A DNA stretch of 64,000 nt from Aquatica leii (Eukaryota; Arthropoda; Insecta; Coleoptera; Lampyridae), in the NCBI GenBank assembly GCA_035610365.1, contig CM069432.1:277053482-277117481 (forward strand). Direction: 5' to 3'. The notes under the pieces are model-generated. The model was not told where the DNA came from. It searched no databases and worked only from the letters and a program-made list of their open reading frames with translations. This document shows positions 25,186-36,450 of this stretch, in pieces (the stretch's first letter is position 1; every line of letters begins with the position of its first letter). The position numbers were made by a program, and so were the translations under genes.

Positions 25186-27840
25186 TTTTTTTTCTCTGAT
25201 GGCACCTACACCCGTTAAGCTTGAGCAGTGTCTGAGTAACTAAAAAACACGCCTCTTTGCATTTTGCTAAAAATTCCCTTTTTCTGTGTGACCTGTTCAA
25301 GACGTAACGAACGCCTGCATGTAACAAACGTGTGGACGCTTCTTCATCCATAACTCATAAAGCGTCTTGGTCTTTTACAATCTTAGTCACGCTTGTACTA
25401 CACAGTAAACTACAGTGTACTATTTCAAGTGGTTAATCTGTTTTTGCATTGAAAAAATGGGGAAACTGTAAGCTTGCTGGCTGCAAAAATACCACACAAA
25501 GAAGTTTTTAAGCATAACCACCATGTTATTCTAATTTAAATGCCCTAAACAATGATGCACTCTATCGAGCTTACAGCAACGTTGTCGTTTAAAATATTAT
25601 AAGCGTTAAATTAAATCTCCTTCGCGATCAGCAGTCAACGTGACTACACCGTTTTGGTCTTAAAACATACGCGCACTTTTCAGTAAACAATACGGAGTTT
25701 TTGTCTATAATTTTTGAGACCGACATTAAATTTGTTTTCAACTTCGCCACATAAACTGAATTTTGAAGTGTAGTTTGCATGTCAAACTTATCATTTTTAA
25801 ATTTTTATTTTGTTAAAACAAAACTTTAACAATAAACTTTTTAGGCTATTTGGATGCTATTGCATTAGTTTCGACGTTTTGATCAGAAAAAAAACGTTAA
25901 CCACTTAACCATCTATTAATTTATTCGTGATGCATCAAAAAAAGCGTACATTTTAAAACATGGAGTTCGTTTTTTATGTCATCTTTTGCTGCACACTGCA
26001 CACAATCTTGTATGATTTTGTTTCTTTCGATAGGTGCTATAATGCCTGGAAAATGGCGACCTGTTAACCGCAATGGATTTGGAGTTGTTGATGGTCTGCT
26101 TTTTCTGTTGTTTGTAGAATGATAACATTCTATTAGTTTTTGAATTAGTTCTAGACGATAAGCCAAATGTGGTTTTTGCCCATTGTTTTTTTGTACAGTT
26201 TGAATACGTTTCACAGCGCATGCGCTACTAGATGAAAAAATGTTTTTTATAGTATTTTCTTCCACGCTTTTGTGTTATAAGATAATCGGCGAGATGTTGA
26301 TTAACGCGGTCTACGCCGCTCCTCTTTTTTCAATGGAAACCATTTCGGAGTAGTGTATACTGAAAAGAAGATATACGCCACGTTTGTCTTTCCATTTGAT
26401 TACTTTTACTTTGCCTTTTCGGAAAGGCACCGTTTCCCCTACTTTCAACTTTTTTTAGCAGGTAAATTTTTTTATGTAACCCTGAGTGTTTCATATGTAT
26501 CAGTACGAAAAAATAGCAAAACATCGGCCAATTCAAGCAAAGTGTAAAGATTGTCTGTTGTTAAGCATAACCTTTGTTTAGCAAAGGCTTCATTAGTGGT
26601 ATAGCAAATTAAGAGGAAATTAGAATATTCTGATAATCTTTGTTCAGAACCGTTCCTTTGCCTGGACCAAACCTTGCTCTTTTTGATGGAATAAATTGTA
26701 TCCAGCCAAGTCTTCTTTTATACATCAATAAACTCTCGTATATAGTTACATTTCTTTCCAAATCATATACAGTTTTAAATTTTTCATTTAGATAAGAATA
26801 TACATTCCATTTTTTAATTCAGCTTAGGATTAGGAAAATTTTCTGCATCATAATCGTTGTTCTTTGAAAAATTAAGATATTTCTTCAGTATTGCAAATCT
26901 GTTGCATGACATAACTTTTCCGTTTGTAGAAGAGGTTTTCTGGTTCAACTATTTTTCAGGTGGTTTGGTCGCACTTTGTAACATTATAAGTGGGAAACAT
27001 ATACTCAATTCATCGCTAGTTCTTAATCTCCATTGTTTTTCTAAAATTCGTTTGAATTTTGTGCGTTTCTGAACTGTATAGCAATTAATTTCCGTTGCTA
27101 TCAAATTTATTAACGTATCACAAAAAAAATATTAAAATAAGAAGTCTAAAACTTCTTTGACTTCTGAATATTCAAAATTTGATTTAGACGAACCAGTGAA
27201 AGGAAATTTTAGTCGCGCGGGTCCCGGGTGAGCACAATTTTCGTTCCATTGTCGAGCTGCAGCATACAAATTGGTTATGGTATCATCATCTGTATCTTCA
27301 TCACTTGATAAATTGCTAACAGATTCATCTTGAAATCCAGATTTACTAAGACTATAGGCTGAATCGTTTTTATCATCGGAATTATTCAGTTTTTCAAAGT
27401 AAAGTTGCAGCCTCGTAAAAAATAACTTTAATACATAAAACAAAGTGAAATGCACTAACGCAGCAGGAGTAGAACATCACGTCACTTTCCCTCTACAAAT
27501 AGCCTTGAAATTTTTAAACAAATAAATTCGGTCAAAATGCTATACCTTCACGGAATAAAACGAACATATACGGGCAAAGCAGTAAACGAAAGTCTGATTC
27601 ACGAGTATAATCGGGCTAAATATGTTTCCCGAGTAAACTCGGGCAAAATGGTTAAGTGTGTTAAGTTAGCAGTAATTTATCGGACTTTTATTTGCGTAGT
27701 GTTATAAAAGAATTATGAGGAGGATTTTCAATCGGTTGTTTAAAATTTTACAATTATTACTGAAATTCGAAAGTTCGACAAGTTATCGAATCAGCCAATT
27801 AACAAAAGTACTCAATTTGCAATCACAATGCTGGAGCTTT
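25186..27840. repeat. Repeat family R1, copy 2, split by a piggyBac insertion
   Basis: Left part 25186-25900 and right part about 27665-27835 match 39188-40185 continuously. The two parts are separated exactly by the piggyBac element at 25901-27660. Minus strand 25351-25166 is open for about 60 codons and reads like the corresponding frame of copy 3 (shared cores FLVTQTLLK and CHQRKK), which suggests the family once encoded a protein or an exon. Family identity unknown. Confidence 0.7.
25901..27660 (-). mobile_element. piggyBac-type transposon relic (1.76 kb)
   Basis: Flanked by the TTAA target on both sides (25897-25900 and 27661-27664), with inverted ends CCACTTAACCAT and CACACTTAACCAT. 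Minus-strand coding pieces: an acidic N-terminal part (27455-27132, with GPARLKFPFTG), a central part near 26460-26280 (core KDKRGVYLL, matching the MLSTxH-type region), and the C-terminal Cys-rich tail (26265-25921, RLTGRHFPG then CVQC). Most of the catalytic domain is missing, so it is inactive. A palindrome CCCGAGTAAACTCGGG lies just inside the right end. Repeat copy 3 at 39 kb shows the unoccupied site. Confidence 0.88.
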
Positions 27841-27849
27841 ACGTAATGA

Positions 27850-30530
27850 AAAACTATTGAATGTAAAAGTAAAAGTTGTTTATCTAGCTAAAACAAAGAC
27901 CAACCGGTCTAGATTATTTGTGATAACATTAGAGTTTGAAGGAAAAGTAAAATCCATAGACTTATTTGACAAATATTTAACTTTGGGTCCTAGGCTCTAT
28001 ACGCTTATCAACAATTCATGTCTGAGTATCGAGATTTGGGTCACATGTCTGTTGCTACTTCTTCTTTGTCATATGTGCTACTCTATTACTGTATTTCTAA
28101 ATGCAATAAAAAGAAAACTGAGATTCGTATTGTCTTTAACGGTTTTACTACTTTTCATGGTAGGTTTTTAAACGAATAACCTTTAAATGGTCCTAAATTA
28201 CAAAAAGAAATTTCTGCTATTCTGATAATTTTTAAATTAAATCCGGTTGCTTTGTGTGCATTTATAATCTCGTCATTGAGTATGAACTGAATACGGCAAC
28301 TTACGACTTAATTTCTTTAGCTTATCTGGCTCAGCAATAATGTCTTTAACAATTAATCAAAGTCGAAGGTTCTCATTACCGGGCAGCGTCCGCCATCATC
28401 CTTAACAATACGTACGTTGATTACGTGATAACTAGCGTTGGTACAATCCAAGATGAACTAGTTCTACGCACCGAGTTTGCTGAACTTTTGGGAAAAAAAT
28501 GGCTGTGAATTGCAAAAACGGTCCACTAATGTTTTAAAAAGTCCCGCGGATCATTTAAAAACTCCTCTTATGTTTTTGACCGAAAATAAGGTTGATAAAA
28601 ATCTTGGCTTGTCCTGTAATTATCGTTTAGACACTTTCCTTTCAAGTTTAACCCTTTAGTGGCGACTGCACTAAAAAAACAGCTTTCTCCTACGTTGCTA
28701 GAATATTTGATCTTCTATGCTTTGTAGTTCCTCTTGTTTTTATAATGAATCTCGTCCTACAGCGTATATGGGCAGAACGTCTAGATTGGGATGATGTTTT
28801 TAGTCCCGTTCTTGCCGTCCAATGGGCTAAATTGGTAGACGCCTTACCTTATCTCTCTCAAATACACATACCAAGATGCATCTCCCTTTCTTTTCATCAA
28901 ATATTACACGTTGATGGTTTTTGCGATGCTTCTCAAAAGTACAAATACAGTCGTGCCACCTCATGATCTCTAAGTCAAAGTTGGTTTTATTAACAGCTTT
29001 TCAATCCAAAGACTTAAACTTTGTGGAGAGCCTTTGGTAGAGCGCTTTTTCCATTCGATTAAACCTTTTTTTTGCGTCTACGAATAATAGTGCTTTGCGA
29101 TATGGAATTTTGTGTATCGAATATCGATACGCAATTTGTATCGATTCGTATCGATATATCGAATTATCGATACGTATCGAAATATCGCTACATATCTAAA
29201 TATCGATACGTATCGAAATAGCAATAATTATCGAAATATCGCTACGTATCTAAATATCGATACGTATCGAAATATCGATACGTATCGAAATATCGATACG
29301 TATCGGAGTATCGGTACGTATCGAAATATCGATGCGTATTGAAATATCGAAAACGTATCGAAATATTGCTACGTATCCGAGTATTGATACGTATCGAAAT
29401 ATCGATACGTATCGGAGTATCGGTACGTATTGAAATATCGATACCAAACGAAATATTGATACGTATCGGGATATCGATACGTATCGGAATATCGATACGT
29501 ATCGGAATATCGATAGGTATCGAAATATCGATACGTATCGAAATATCGATATATCGATACGAGCTTGTTGGTTGTATCGGCGTATCGATACGTCCGACGT
29601 ATCGATATATCGCTACAACGGCCCAGGACTAACGACTATTACCAAAGCTCGCCCTTATACTGAGGATCAAGTAGTTTTTGCATGGCTCTCGTTTTCTCTG
29701 CATCATTTTTATACAATTGTCGTTAATCGTATTGTAATCACTGAAAGACATCAGCGGCATCACGTTGGTACTGCCGAAATTCCTGCTTATTTTGTTTACA
29801 GTGATGTTACTCTTAAATTTATGAGCAGCGCTTCTGTCTAGATTTCAAGTCCAACTCGCATTTTGCCTTTCTCTACTGCCGAACTACAAAAAGCTACGAA
29901 TGCTTTCATATTATAGAAGCCAACGCTGATCCGCTCAATATTTCCCATACTTTAACTTAACGGAAGAAATGGTTGCAGCATAATCCAAGATCTCAAGTGG
30001 ATGATATGGTTCTAGTTCAGGGTCCCAACCGACCGTTAATGTCATAGCTGGTTGGTAGAGTCACGAAGTTACATTCCGGACCTGATGGTCTTTCTCGAAT
30101 AGCCACCGTGAAAACAATGGGTGGTTATCTCATTCGCTCCCTCACGCGCTTAACTTCGCTTCTTGGACTCCATTAACTTTTTTCTCCTTTTCATTTGTTG
30201 TTCTAGTTTGTTTTTATTGTTTTGTACTCCTTTTTTTAATGTTTTTTTTTAAATTTAGATGCGCTTTTGGTTGCGTTACATGTGACCCCCTACTTAAATT
30301 TAATTTTGCTTTAAAAATGTCTGGGAAAACTACTTAATTTGATCAGAGTATTCTTCTTAGTAGCCAAAAGTAGTGTGGCTGATTTTGTGCTTGTTGTAGA
30401 TTCTTCCTTTTTCAAAAATAAGATACCGTCTACTGACGCTTTCCGTGAGGCCGAAACACTTCGTGATTTTAAATAAAGTATTGGTGCTCTTAATAACCTT
30501 GGTCTTTTTCAGATAACGAATTACTTCTTT
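27850..30530 (+). mobile_element. BEL/Pao relic, 3' part
   Basis: From about 28005 the same RT start as at 18820 appears. Then 28760-28960 reads as the RT thumb/RNase H junction (cores RLDWDDVF, SQIHIPRCISL, VDGFCDASQ), about 29970-30170 as the Pao C-terminal domain (core VDDMVLVQGPNRP), and 30270-30530 as an LTR-like end matching 17570-17990. A tandem palindromic satellite has expanded in the middle (29110-29570). Old and heavily broken fossil. Confidence 0.7.
29110..29600. repeat. 18-bp palindromic tandem satellite
   Basis: About 25 units of consensus ATATCGATACGTATCGAA, with variants. Each unit contains the perfect 14-bp palindrome TCGATACGTATCGA, and junctions give ATATCGATA. Because the period is a multiple of three and the unit has no stop in several frames, both strands show open frames that are not genes. 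It interrupts the BEL relic between its RNase H-like and C-terminal parts. Confidence 0.95.
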
Positions 30531-31051
30531 TACTACACAACTTTGCTCTATTTTATAGAATGGTAGAGTTATCAGGAAGTGTAAATTCTTAGGACAAAAA
30601 TATTTACTTCTTTTTATGATAAAATGTGATAATTTATAAAAAATGTGATAAAAATGTTTGATATTTTGATTAAGAAAAACGTCTGTACACGGTGAGCCGA
30701 GGTAAGGACTAGTAGAATGACTACCTTCTTGCTCCGCAGTTCTAAAGATAAATCTGGATCTGTATATTTACGCAGAAAAAAAAATTAAGACTATAGCTGA
30801 GTCCCAAGTAAAATTATATCTGGGCCTAGAAGATCTCATCTTAAAAACGTCTTTCATGAATCTTTTTATTACATGATTTTTTCTATTGTGAACACCGTTT
30901 AATAAAGAAATGGTGGAACTCAAGGTATTTAATGCGCCATAAATTTTTTTATATTGTTTATATTTTAAAGCGTCAAGCCTCTCCTGATAATCACGCGATT
31001 TCCAGGAAAACCTCGTGCCTAAGAAAAAATTGTTAAAATAATTTTATATAC
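30531..31051. other. Spacer between BEL relic and duplication copy B
   Basis: A+T-rich sequence with no recognisable gene. It has no counterpart before copy A, where the BEL RT fragment abuts the duplication directly. Confidence 0.35.
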
Positions 31052-32100
31052 CAGTCTTTTCGTTGAAAGACAGACTTTTTCTTTAGGTAGGATTTTTTGT
31101 ACGTTGTATGTCGCATTTATTTCTTACCATTGCAATCTCTGTTTGGTTATCCTTGAGCTTTGAACGTTGATTAATAGTACTTCGCATGGCTGTTGAGATC
31201 GGGGCAAACTCCACGAGTTTCAATGTCATGATTGTCTAAAGAAGGTCAAAAACCTATCCAGTTTAGGTTTTAATTTTTTATTCAGATATTGCACTTCCCC
31301 AGATTAGATCCAAATAACCAGGTATCAATCGAAGCATTTAACAAAACCAAATTTCTTGCATCAATTTAATGTTGCTTAAATTGATAGCGCCTAAACCACG
31401 TCTTGGAGACGATTGAACAATGTGATCATTACATATAATTCTAGCAACGTCACTCAGTCTTTTGATCTTGAAAATATTTTCCCATTCATAACTTCGAAAA
31501 CGAGGTCAGATAAAATTCCTTCTCCAACTCTGTCAAGACTGCACCAATCGAAACGCTCGTCTCGTTGTACCACCTTCTCCTTTTATTTAAGGATTTAATT
31601 TTTGTGGCTGCAAGTGGAAATTTTTTATGGATGTTTTTTTCTCCTTTAGACCTGTGTGAAGGATGACACTCAATATGTCCACTAGGATAGGGCGAACATC
31701 AGCGCCTAACTGAGGTGTTTTCATACCATGTTGTCCCAAAGCGATCAAAACTTGTGGTGTCAATTAAATGACAGATTGAGTTAGAATCAATCAAACCTTC
31801 AGAAACAGTTGGAAAATTTCCTTGAACCAAGGTAACTGTCAAGGCTTCTCATAATGTAAGGAAAAAGAGGAGTTAAATATATATTGTCAGGAATATTAAG
31901 TTTACAACAGCAGCTGGGTTTCTGACATAAACAAAGAACAACCATATTATCATATAGTAAAAAGATCTGAACTATAATTTTCAACAACATACAACATAAA
32001 GTCAACGTTTTTAGAATTTTTGCTAAACTTGGCATTTTGACAAAGATCCTTGCACTTTTATTGTTCAATAAAAATAAATTTATAACATCGTTACTTTTAG

Positions 32101-32758
32101 ATCATACATACGATTAGGAGAATTTTATCTTTCAAATCAAACCGAGTGCGTTGATCTACCAAACATCAAAACAAAAGAGTGTAATGAAGCTATGGATGTT
32201 CAAATCGAAAACGTTGTACTTCATCCTCACTTCCATTGGGAACTAGGATTATACGATATTGCTCTAGTACGCTTAAAAAAACAAGTTTCATTTTCTGGTA
32301 AAAATAAAGTAGCATTTTTTTAAGTTTCTTTATTTATATTTCTAGATTACATTAGACCAATTTGTTTGCCATTTTTTGCGGAAAAAGATTTAAAAATTGG
32401 TACGAATTTATACACAACTGGTTGGGGTTCGATAAAGAACCGTGGAAATCGCGCAACCATGAAAAAGCGCATTTTAACTAAATTCATTTCTAAGCATGAC
32501 TGTGAAAAAATATTTGCAGACATACAGATAACTGTAAAAGTAACTAATTTGCGTATGTGCACCACTGATGAAATAACCAATAAAGAATTTTCTTGTTCTG
32601 GTGACGCTGGAGCACCTGTTATTGTACCATTTAAAAACCAATGGCAGATTGTTGGTCTTGTGTCCAGAGGACCTCCGTGTGGATCAAACTTACCAAGTTT
32701 TCACACAGACGTAGCAAGCTTTGTAGAATGGATTCAAGATAATATGGAAACAATTTAA
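32101..32758 (+). CDS. Second set of serine protease homolog exons 3 and 4
   Basis: Exons 32101-32297 and 32346-32758 match 20223-20419 and 20469-20881 in length (197 and 413 bp), splice sites and phase. Frames are intact. The catalytic Asp is present (YDIALV), and the Ser position is again Ala (GDAGAP), so this copy is dead too. Substitutions include Lys/Asp to His (ISKHD), Asn to Asp (IFADIQ) and several changes in the loop after GDAGAP. No signal peptide, CLIP domain or His-region exon lies between 21 and 32 kb. The pair is therefore either a partial duplicate or an alternative 3' end of the gene starting at 10037; the acceptor at 32101 would accept the donor at 11094 in frame, giving another 360-residue protein. 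Confidence 0.85.
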
Positions 32759-32794
32759 ATTAAAAACAAAAGATACTTAACAAATACTAAAATA

Positions 32795-33718
32795 TTATAA
32801 CTTTTTTTTAGCGTATACAACAACAAATTTAAAGTTGATAACGTAAATACAATCGTTATCTTTATCGTGTTCTACAAAATTGCAATTTTGCATTTCAACT
32901 TTATGCTCCTTGATAAAATTTTCTTTTAAATCATCGGGCAAAGTTTCATAAAACGGATGACATATAATTAGATACTCTAAAATGTTTTTATTTGATTAGA
33001 AAATACACATTAGGACAAATCTTACCTCGAAAATCATTTTCATCAAACTTCAAAACACCGTCATCAAGTTCGCATATGTCAACCTCAAACCCAATTTTTT
33101 GTAGAAGTTTTGTTAATTCCATGCAAGGATTTTGACTGTTATTGTATATCGATATGGCATGGTCCTTATTATCTAAGTAGGATATCCAGTTGGCGTTGCT
33201 ACGCACTTTATTAAAAACATCAAATATATTTGAAGAGGATATAATAGCTACCAACATACTACCACCAGGTTTTATCGTATTCCAAATGTTACTAAAAGCT
33301 TTCCTAATTTAAAATTAATAAATCTGTTTATTATAACAATAATTATGTACTCTTGATCACTTATCCAATGTAAACACCAAAACGAAATTGCATAATCGAA
33401 ATAGTTTCGATACGTGTTTGTTTTTTCTTCTTTACTTATATCCCAGTTTACAAACATTACTTTAGAATTCGAAAAATTATTATTCGCAAAATCTACCATT
33501 TCGAAAGATACATCTATTCCAATAATCGTTTTTAAATTATCCTCCCATAAAGGATACAAAATATTTCTGGTTGTTTCACCTGGTCCACTTCCAATGTCTA
33601 AGACTGTGGCCAGTTTGTTTTTTGTCCATTTAACTTCGTTCCAATATTTATTTAGAATTCTTTTTGTTATTTGTGACAAACCGTGGTGTAAAATATTATA
33701 CCTTTCTGGTTTATGCAT
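32795..33718 (-). CDS. Juvenile hormone acid O-methyltransferase-like enzyme (intact)
   Basis: Three exons on the minus strand: 33718-33351, 33303-33026 and 32976-32795, GT-AG introns of 47 and 49 bp, phases 2 and 1 that join correctly to 275 residues, the usual size of insect JHAMT. It is a SAM-dependent class I methyltransferase: motif I LDIGSGPGETT (residues 40-50), acidic loop GIDVSFEMV (67-75), and the family-typical FDYAISFWCLHWISDQ (107-122) followed by KAFSNIWNTIKPGG. JHAMT enzymes methylate the carboxyl group of farnesoic or juvenile hormone acid in the cytosol; family copies outside the true JHAMT often have other or unknown acids as substrate, so the substrate is not settled. I chose the inner start MHKPERY (33718) because it matches the family N-terminus, though an upstream in-frame ATG exists at 33748. 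Its stop is 36 bp from that of the convergent protease-homolog exons. Confidence 0.9.
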
Positions 33719-33749
33719 TTTCTTTAGTTTACTGTAATATACATACATG

Positions 33750-35850
33750 TATGTAGATAAAAATAGAAAAATTGTTTTTATATGATAAAGTAATAATTAT
33801 ACTAATCTTGTTTTTTTAGAATTTATAACGCTCTCTCATTACTCCCTATTACTACATACTATAAGAAATGTCTTTTTTTTCCTATTTTTGTTTATATATA
33901 GATAATAACAGGTTTTCTATTTCTTTTAGTGTACTTTGAAGATTCATTCTGATTGTTAAATCAACTTGACAAGTAAATAATTACACGTCAAACTATTTAT
34001 TGTTCAAAACTACTGTTTATGCTTGTAATAGCAACTATTTTTTACTAATTTTATATAAAATTAAATTAAGAATTTTTAAGTAGTTTAAGTTTCCTTTTGT
34101 AAAAAAAAATGTGTGTTATAGCAAAATCATTCTCCACAAATCTTATAGCGGTGCTACAGTTGTTAGTTTATTAACAAACAGTTTATTAGATAAATAAATT
34201 TATACTAATTTGAATTACTTACTTTTTAATAAATAAACCGTTGCTTAAAATTTTGAAATCAAGGTTTTGTTGTCAAAAAGTTGAAATAAATCGACAATGT
34301 ACTATAATACTATATAGTCTTTTAGAAGCGACACAATAAAATATTTTTAAACAAGTAATCTTTTTGGTGCAAAATTTAGTTTTGATTTATCTATTATAAT
34401 AACCCCAGAAATTAAGATAACCTTGTTAAAAAAATGTTGCAAATAAATTATCAAATAATTCATCATATACATATTATTGCATTATTACAAAACTTTGAAC
34501 CATTAAAAAGTCTGGCATGTTTTTTTCTATACAATTTTGCTGACGTTTTAGTTTATCAAAACCTCACCAGTCTAAAAATGTCTTCTCCTTTCTCTTTTCT
34601 TAAGACTTAATCTTGTTTCTTCTATTCTTCTAAATTTTGTTCGCTCTCATCAAAATTATTTTGACATGTTAGTTATTTTCCAATTTACACAGATTAACTG
34701 AGGATGAAATAAAAATAATGTATTTAAATTGTTTATTATAAAAATTAATGTCTCTTCTTAATTACAATAACTATTTTGGCAGATTAAATAAAATTCGAAT
34801 ATTGTAGTTTAAAAAAAAGTGAGTAAACAAACTACGAAATGAATAACGTTGATATTTTTGATATATTGATTAGAGTAAGTTATTTGTGGTATTGTAACCT
34901 TAATGTTACTATGATAACCATGTTAATAATGTGATAAAAATATTAGTAAAAAAATTACATTATCACAAACACATGTACAACGTCGCAATTTTGTTGATTA
35001 TGTAATAACGTTTAATAACTTCTTGAAGACGATTATTTAAAATAGCTTTTTTAATACAAGTAAATCGTTAGGCTTAAAACACATTTTTTTTAAATAATTT
35101 AATAGAGAACTTATTTTTTTATGACTGAGACGAAACATTGTGTGTCTGTTAGCGATTAGACAACGTTGTGGATTTTCTTTCGCCAATTTAATTCAAAGTC
35201 AAAGTCATTTTCGTGGACGTCAAAACCATTATCGTATAGGATAACAAATTATATAAGCATTATTTAATATATTTGTACAAATATTAAGTGCACAACATTC
35301 GTAAAATTTAAAATAGAAATCACATAAGGCCGTGTAGATGCTATAGCATTAGTTTTGACGGTACGTATAGAGTTAAAACAGTTTTTTTTTGTGTAAATTA
35401 AATGTTTCAGGTTATGTTTTCCAAAGTTGATATATTGTGGTAGGTTTCTTATAATTAGATGTTGTTAGATAGGTAGATAGATCCATAGTCGGTGATAGAC
35501 GAATGCAACTTAGTATTCTCTTAACGATACGCAGTTCAACGTAATTATTATAGCACACAAGAAAACAACTTAACTATTAACTCAGTTATATTGCGTTACA
35601 CACAATTTGCTTACGCTTGTATCAAAGAAATGGGTTTAGTGATTAGAGGGTTCTAGTTCAACGTTCGAGCCTCTGATTGTATATTATATTTTACACTCCC
35701 ACTCAAGTCGTGCTGAGACGGTTGAGCGAACTTCAAATCCTATCCAGTCAAATATTGTGAATGTTTAGAACTTGTCAGGGCTTTGGCAAGTAAAACTTCA
35801 ATCATATCATCCGTTGGTAAATAGGAAAGCGTCGCCTTCTGAACTTTAAA
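33750..35850. other. A+T-rich part of duplication copy B, no gene
   Basis: Matches 21850-24620 apart from the missing foldback element and small deletions. It includes R1-like blocks near 35130-35380. Nothing coding is recognised. Confidence 0.5.
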
Positions 35851-35859
35851 CGCTTGACG

Positions 35860-36450
35860 CTTATAATAGTGCCTTCAATATGCTTCGATCTAGCAAAGAA
35901 AATGGAATTCTCCGCAAAAAATTTTGCATCCAGATTGTTATGAAGATAGCAACGTCGGCAAGGTTTTTATGTCCTAACTCCTTAAAATAATTCGATAAGT
36001 ACACAGTATCAGATGTGCTTGCAACGGAAAGCCGTTCTTGCAGAAAAACAACTCGTTTTCCATCGTTACTCGAAGGTGTCGCAACAATCATTTTGCAGCA
36101 ACCGCTCTTTCTATCAAAAAGCGAGTTGAATTTACTTAACGCACTGACAATATGAGCAATGTCGTGACGCGTTTTTGCAGGAGCGTACATCAACGCTCAA
36201 AACAGCTTAAATATTCTTCCTTGCATACATCTACATAACTGATGAATTTGGCATCGTGGAAAAGTGGAGTGCTAACAAGTTTACAATCGGTCATACTGAA
36301 GCATTTTAGCAATTCTTTAATATACCATAGTCTCATATTGAATGCCTTAGCAAGATTTTCTTTTATCTTTCTTTTATCCAAATTGATCACCGGAGACGAT
36401 CAAAATGTTATCTACGTAGACAAGCATTTTTTCTCCGTGTTGACATATAG
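35860..36450 (-). mobile_element. Ty1/copia retrotransposon fragment, part 1
   Basis: Minus-strand reading shows the copia RT core VYVDNILIVSGD near 36430-36385, then IKELLKCFSMTDCKLVSTPL (about 36310-36250), then the RNase H-side region with HDIAHIVSALSKFNSL (about 36165-36115). Fossil, in several pieces, no LTR seen. Its upstream side is cut by the pogo element that starts near 36450. Confidence 0.8.

Larger units (their letters stand above)
31052..35830. repeat. Segmental duplication, copy B
   Basis: Counterpart of 19066-24620, without the foldback insertion. It carries an intact second set of protease-homolog exons 3-4 and the intact methyltransferase gene, which makes it the better candidate for the ancestral location. 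Confidence 0.92.

Noticed and set aside
29110-29600. CRISPR-like regular array
   Set aside because: Eukaryotic context, no unique spacers, and units directly abut; it is a satellite.
29112-29632. Open frames on both strands coding for repetitive YRNIDT / ISIRIG-type proteins
   Set aside because: They are produced by the 18-bp satellite, whose period is a multiple of three and lacks stops in several frames.
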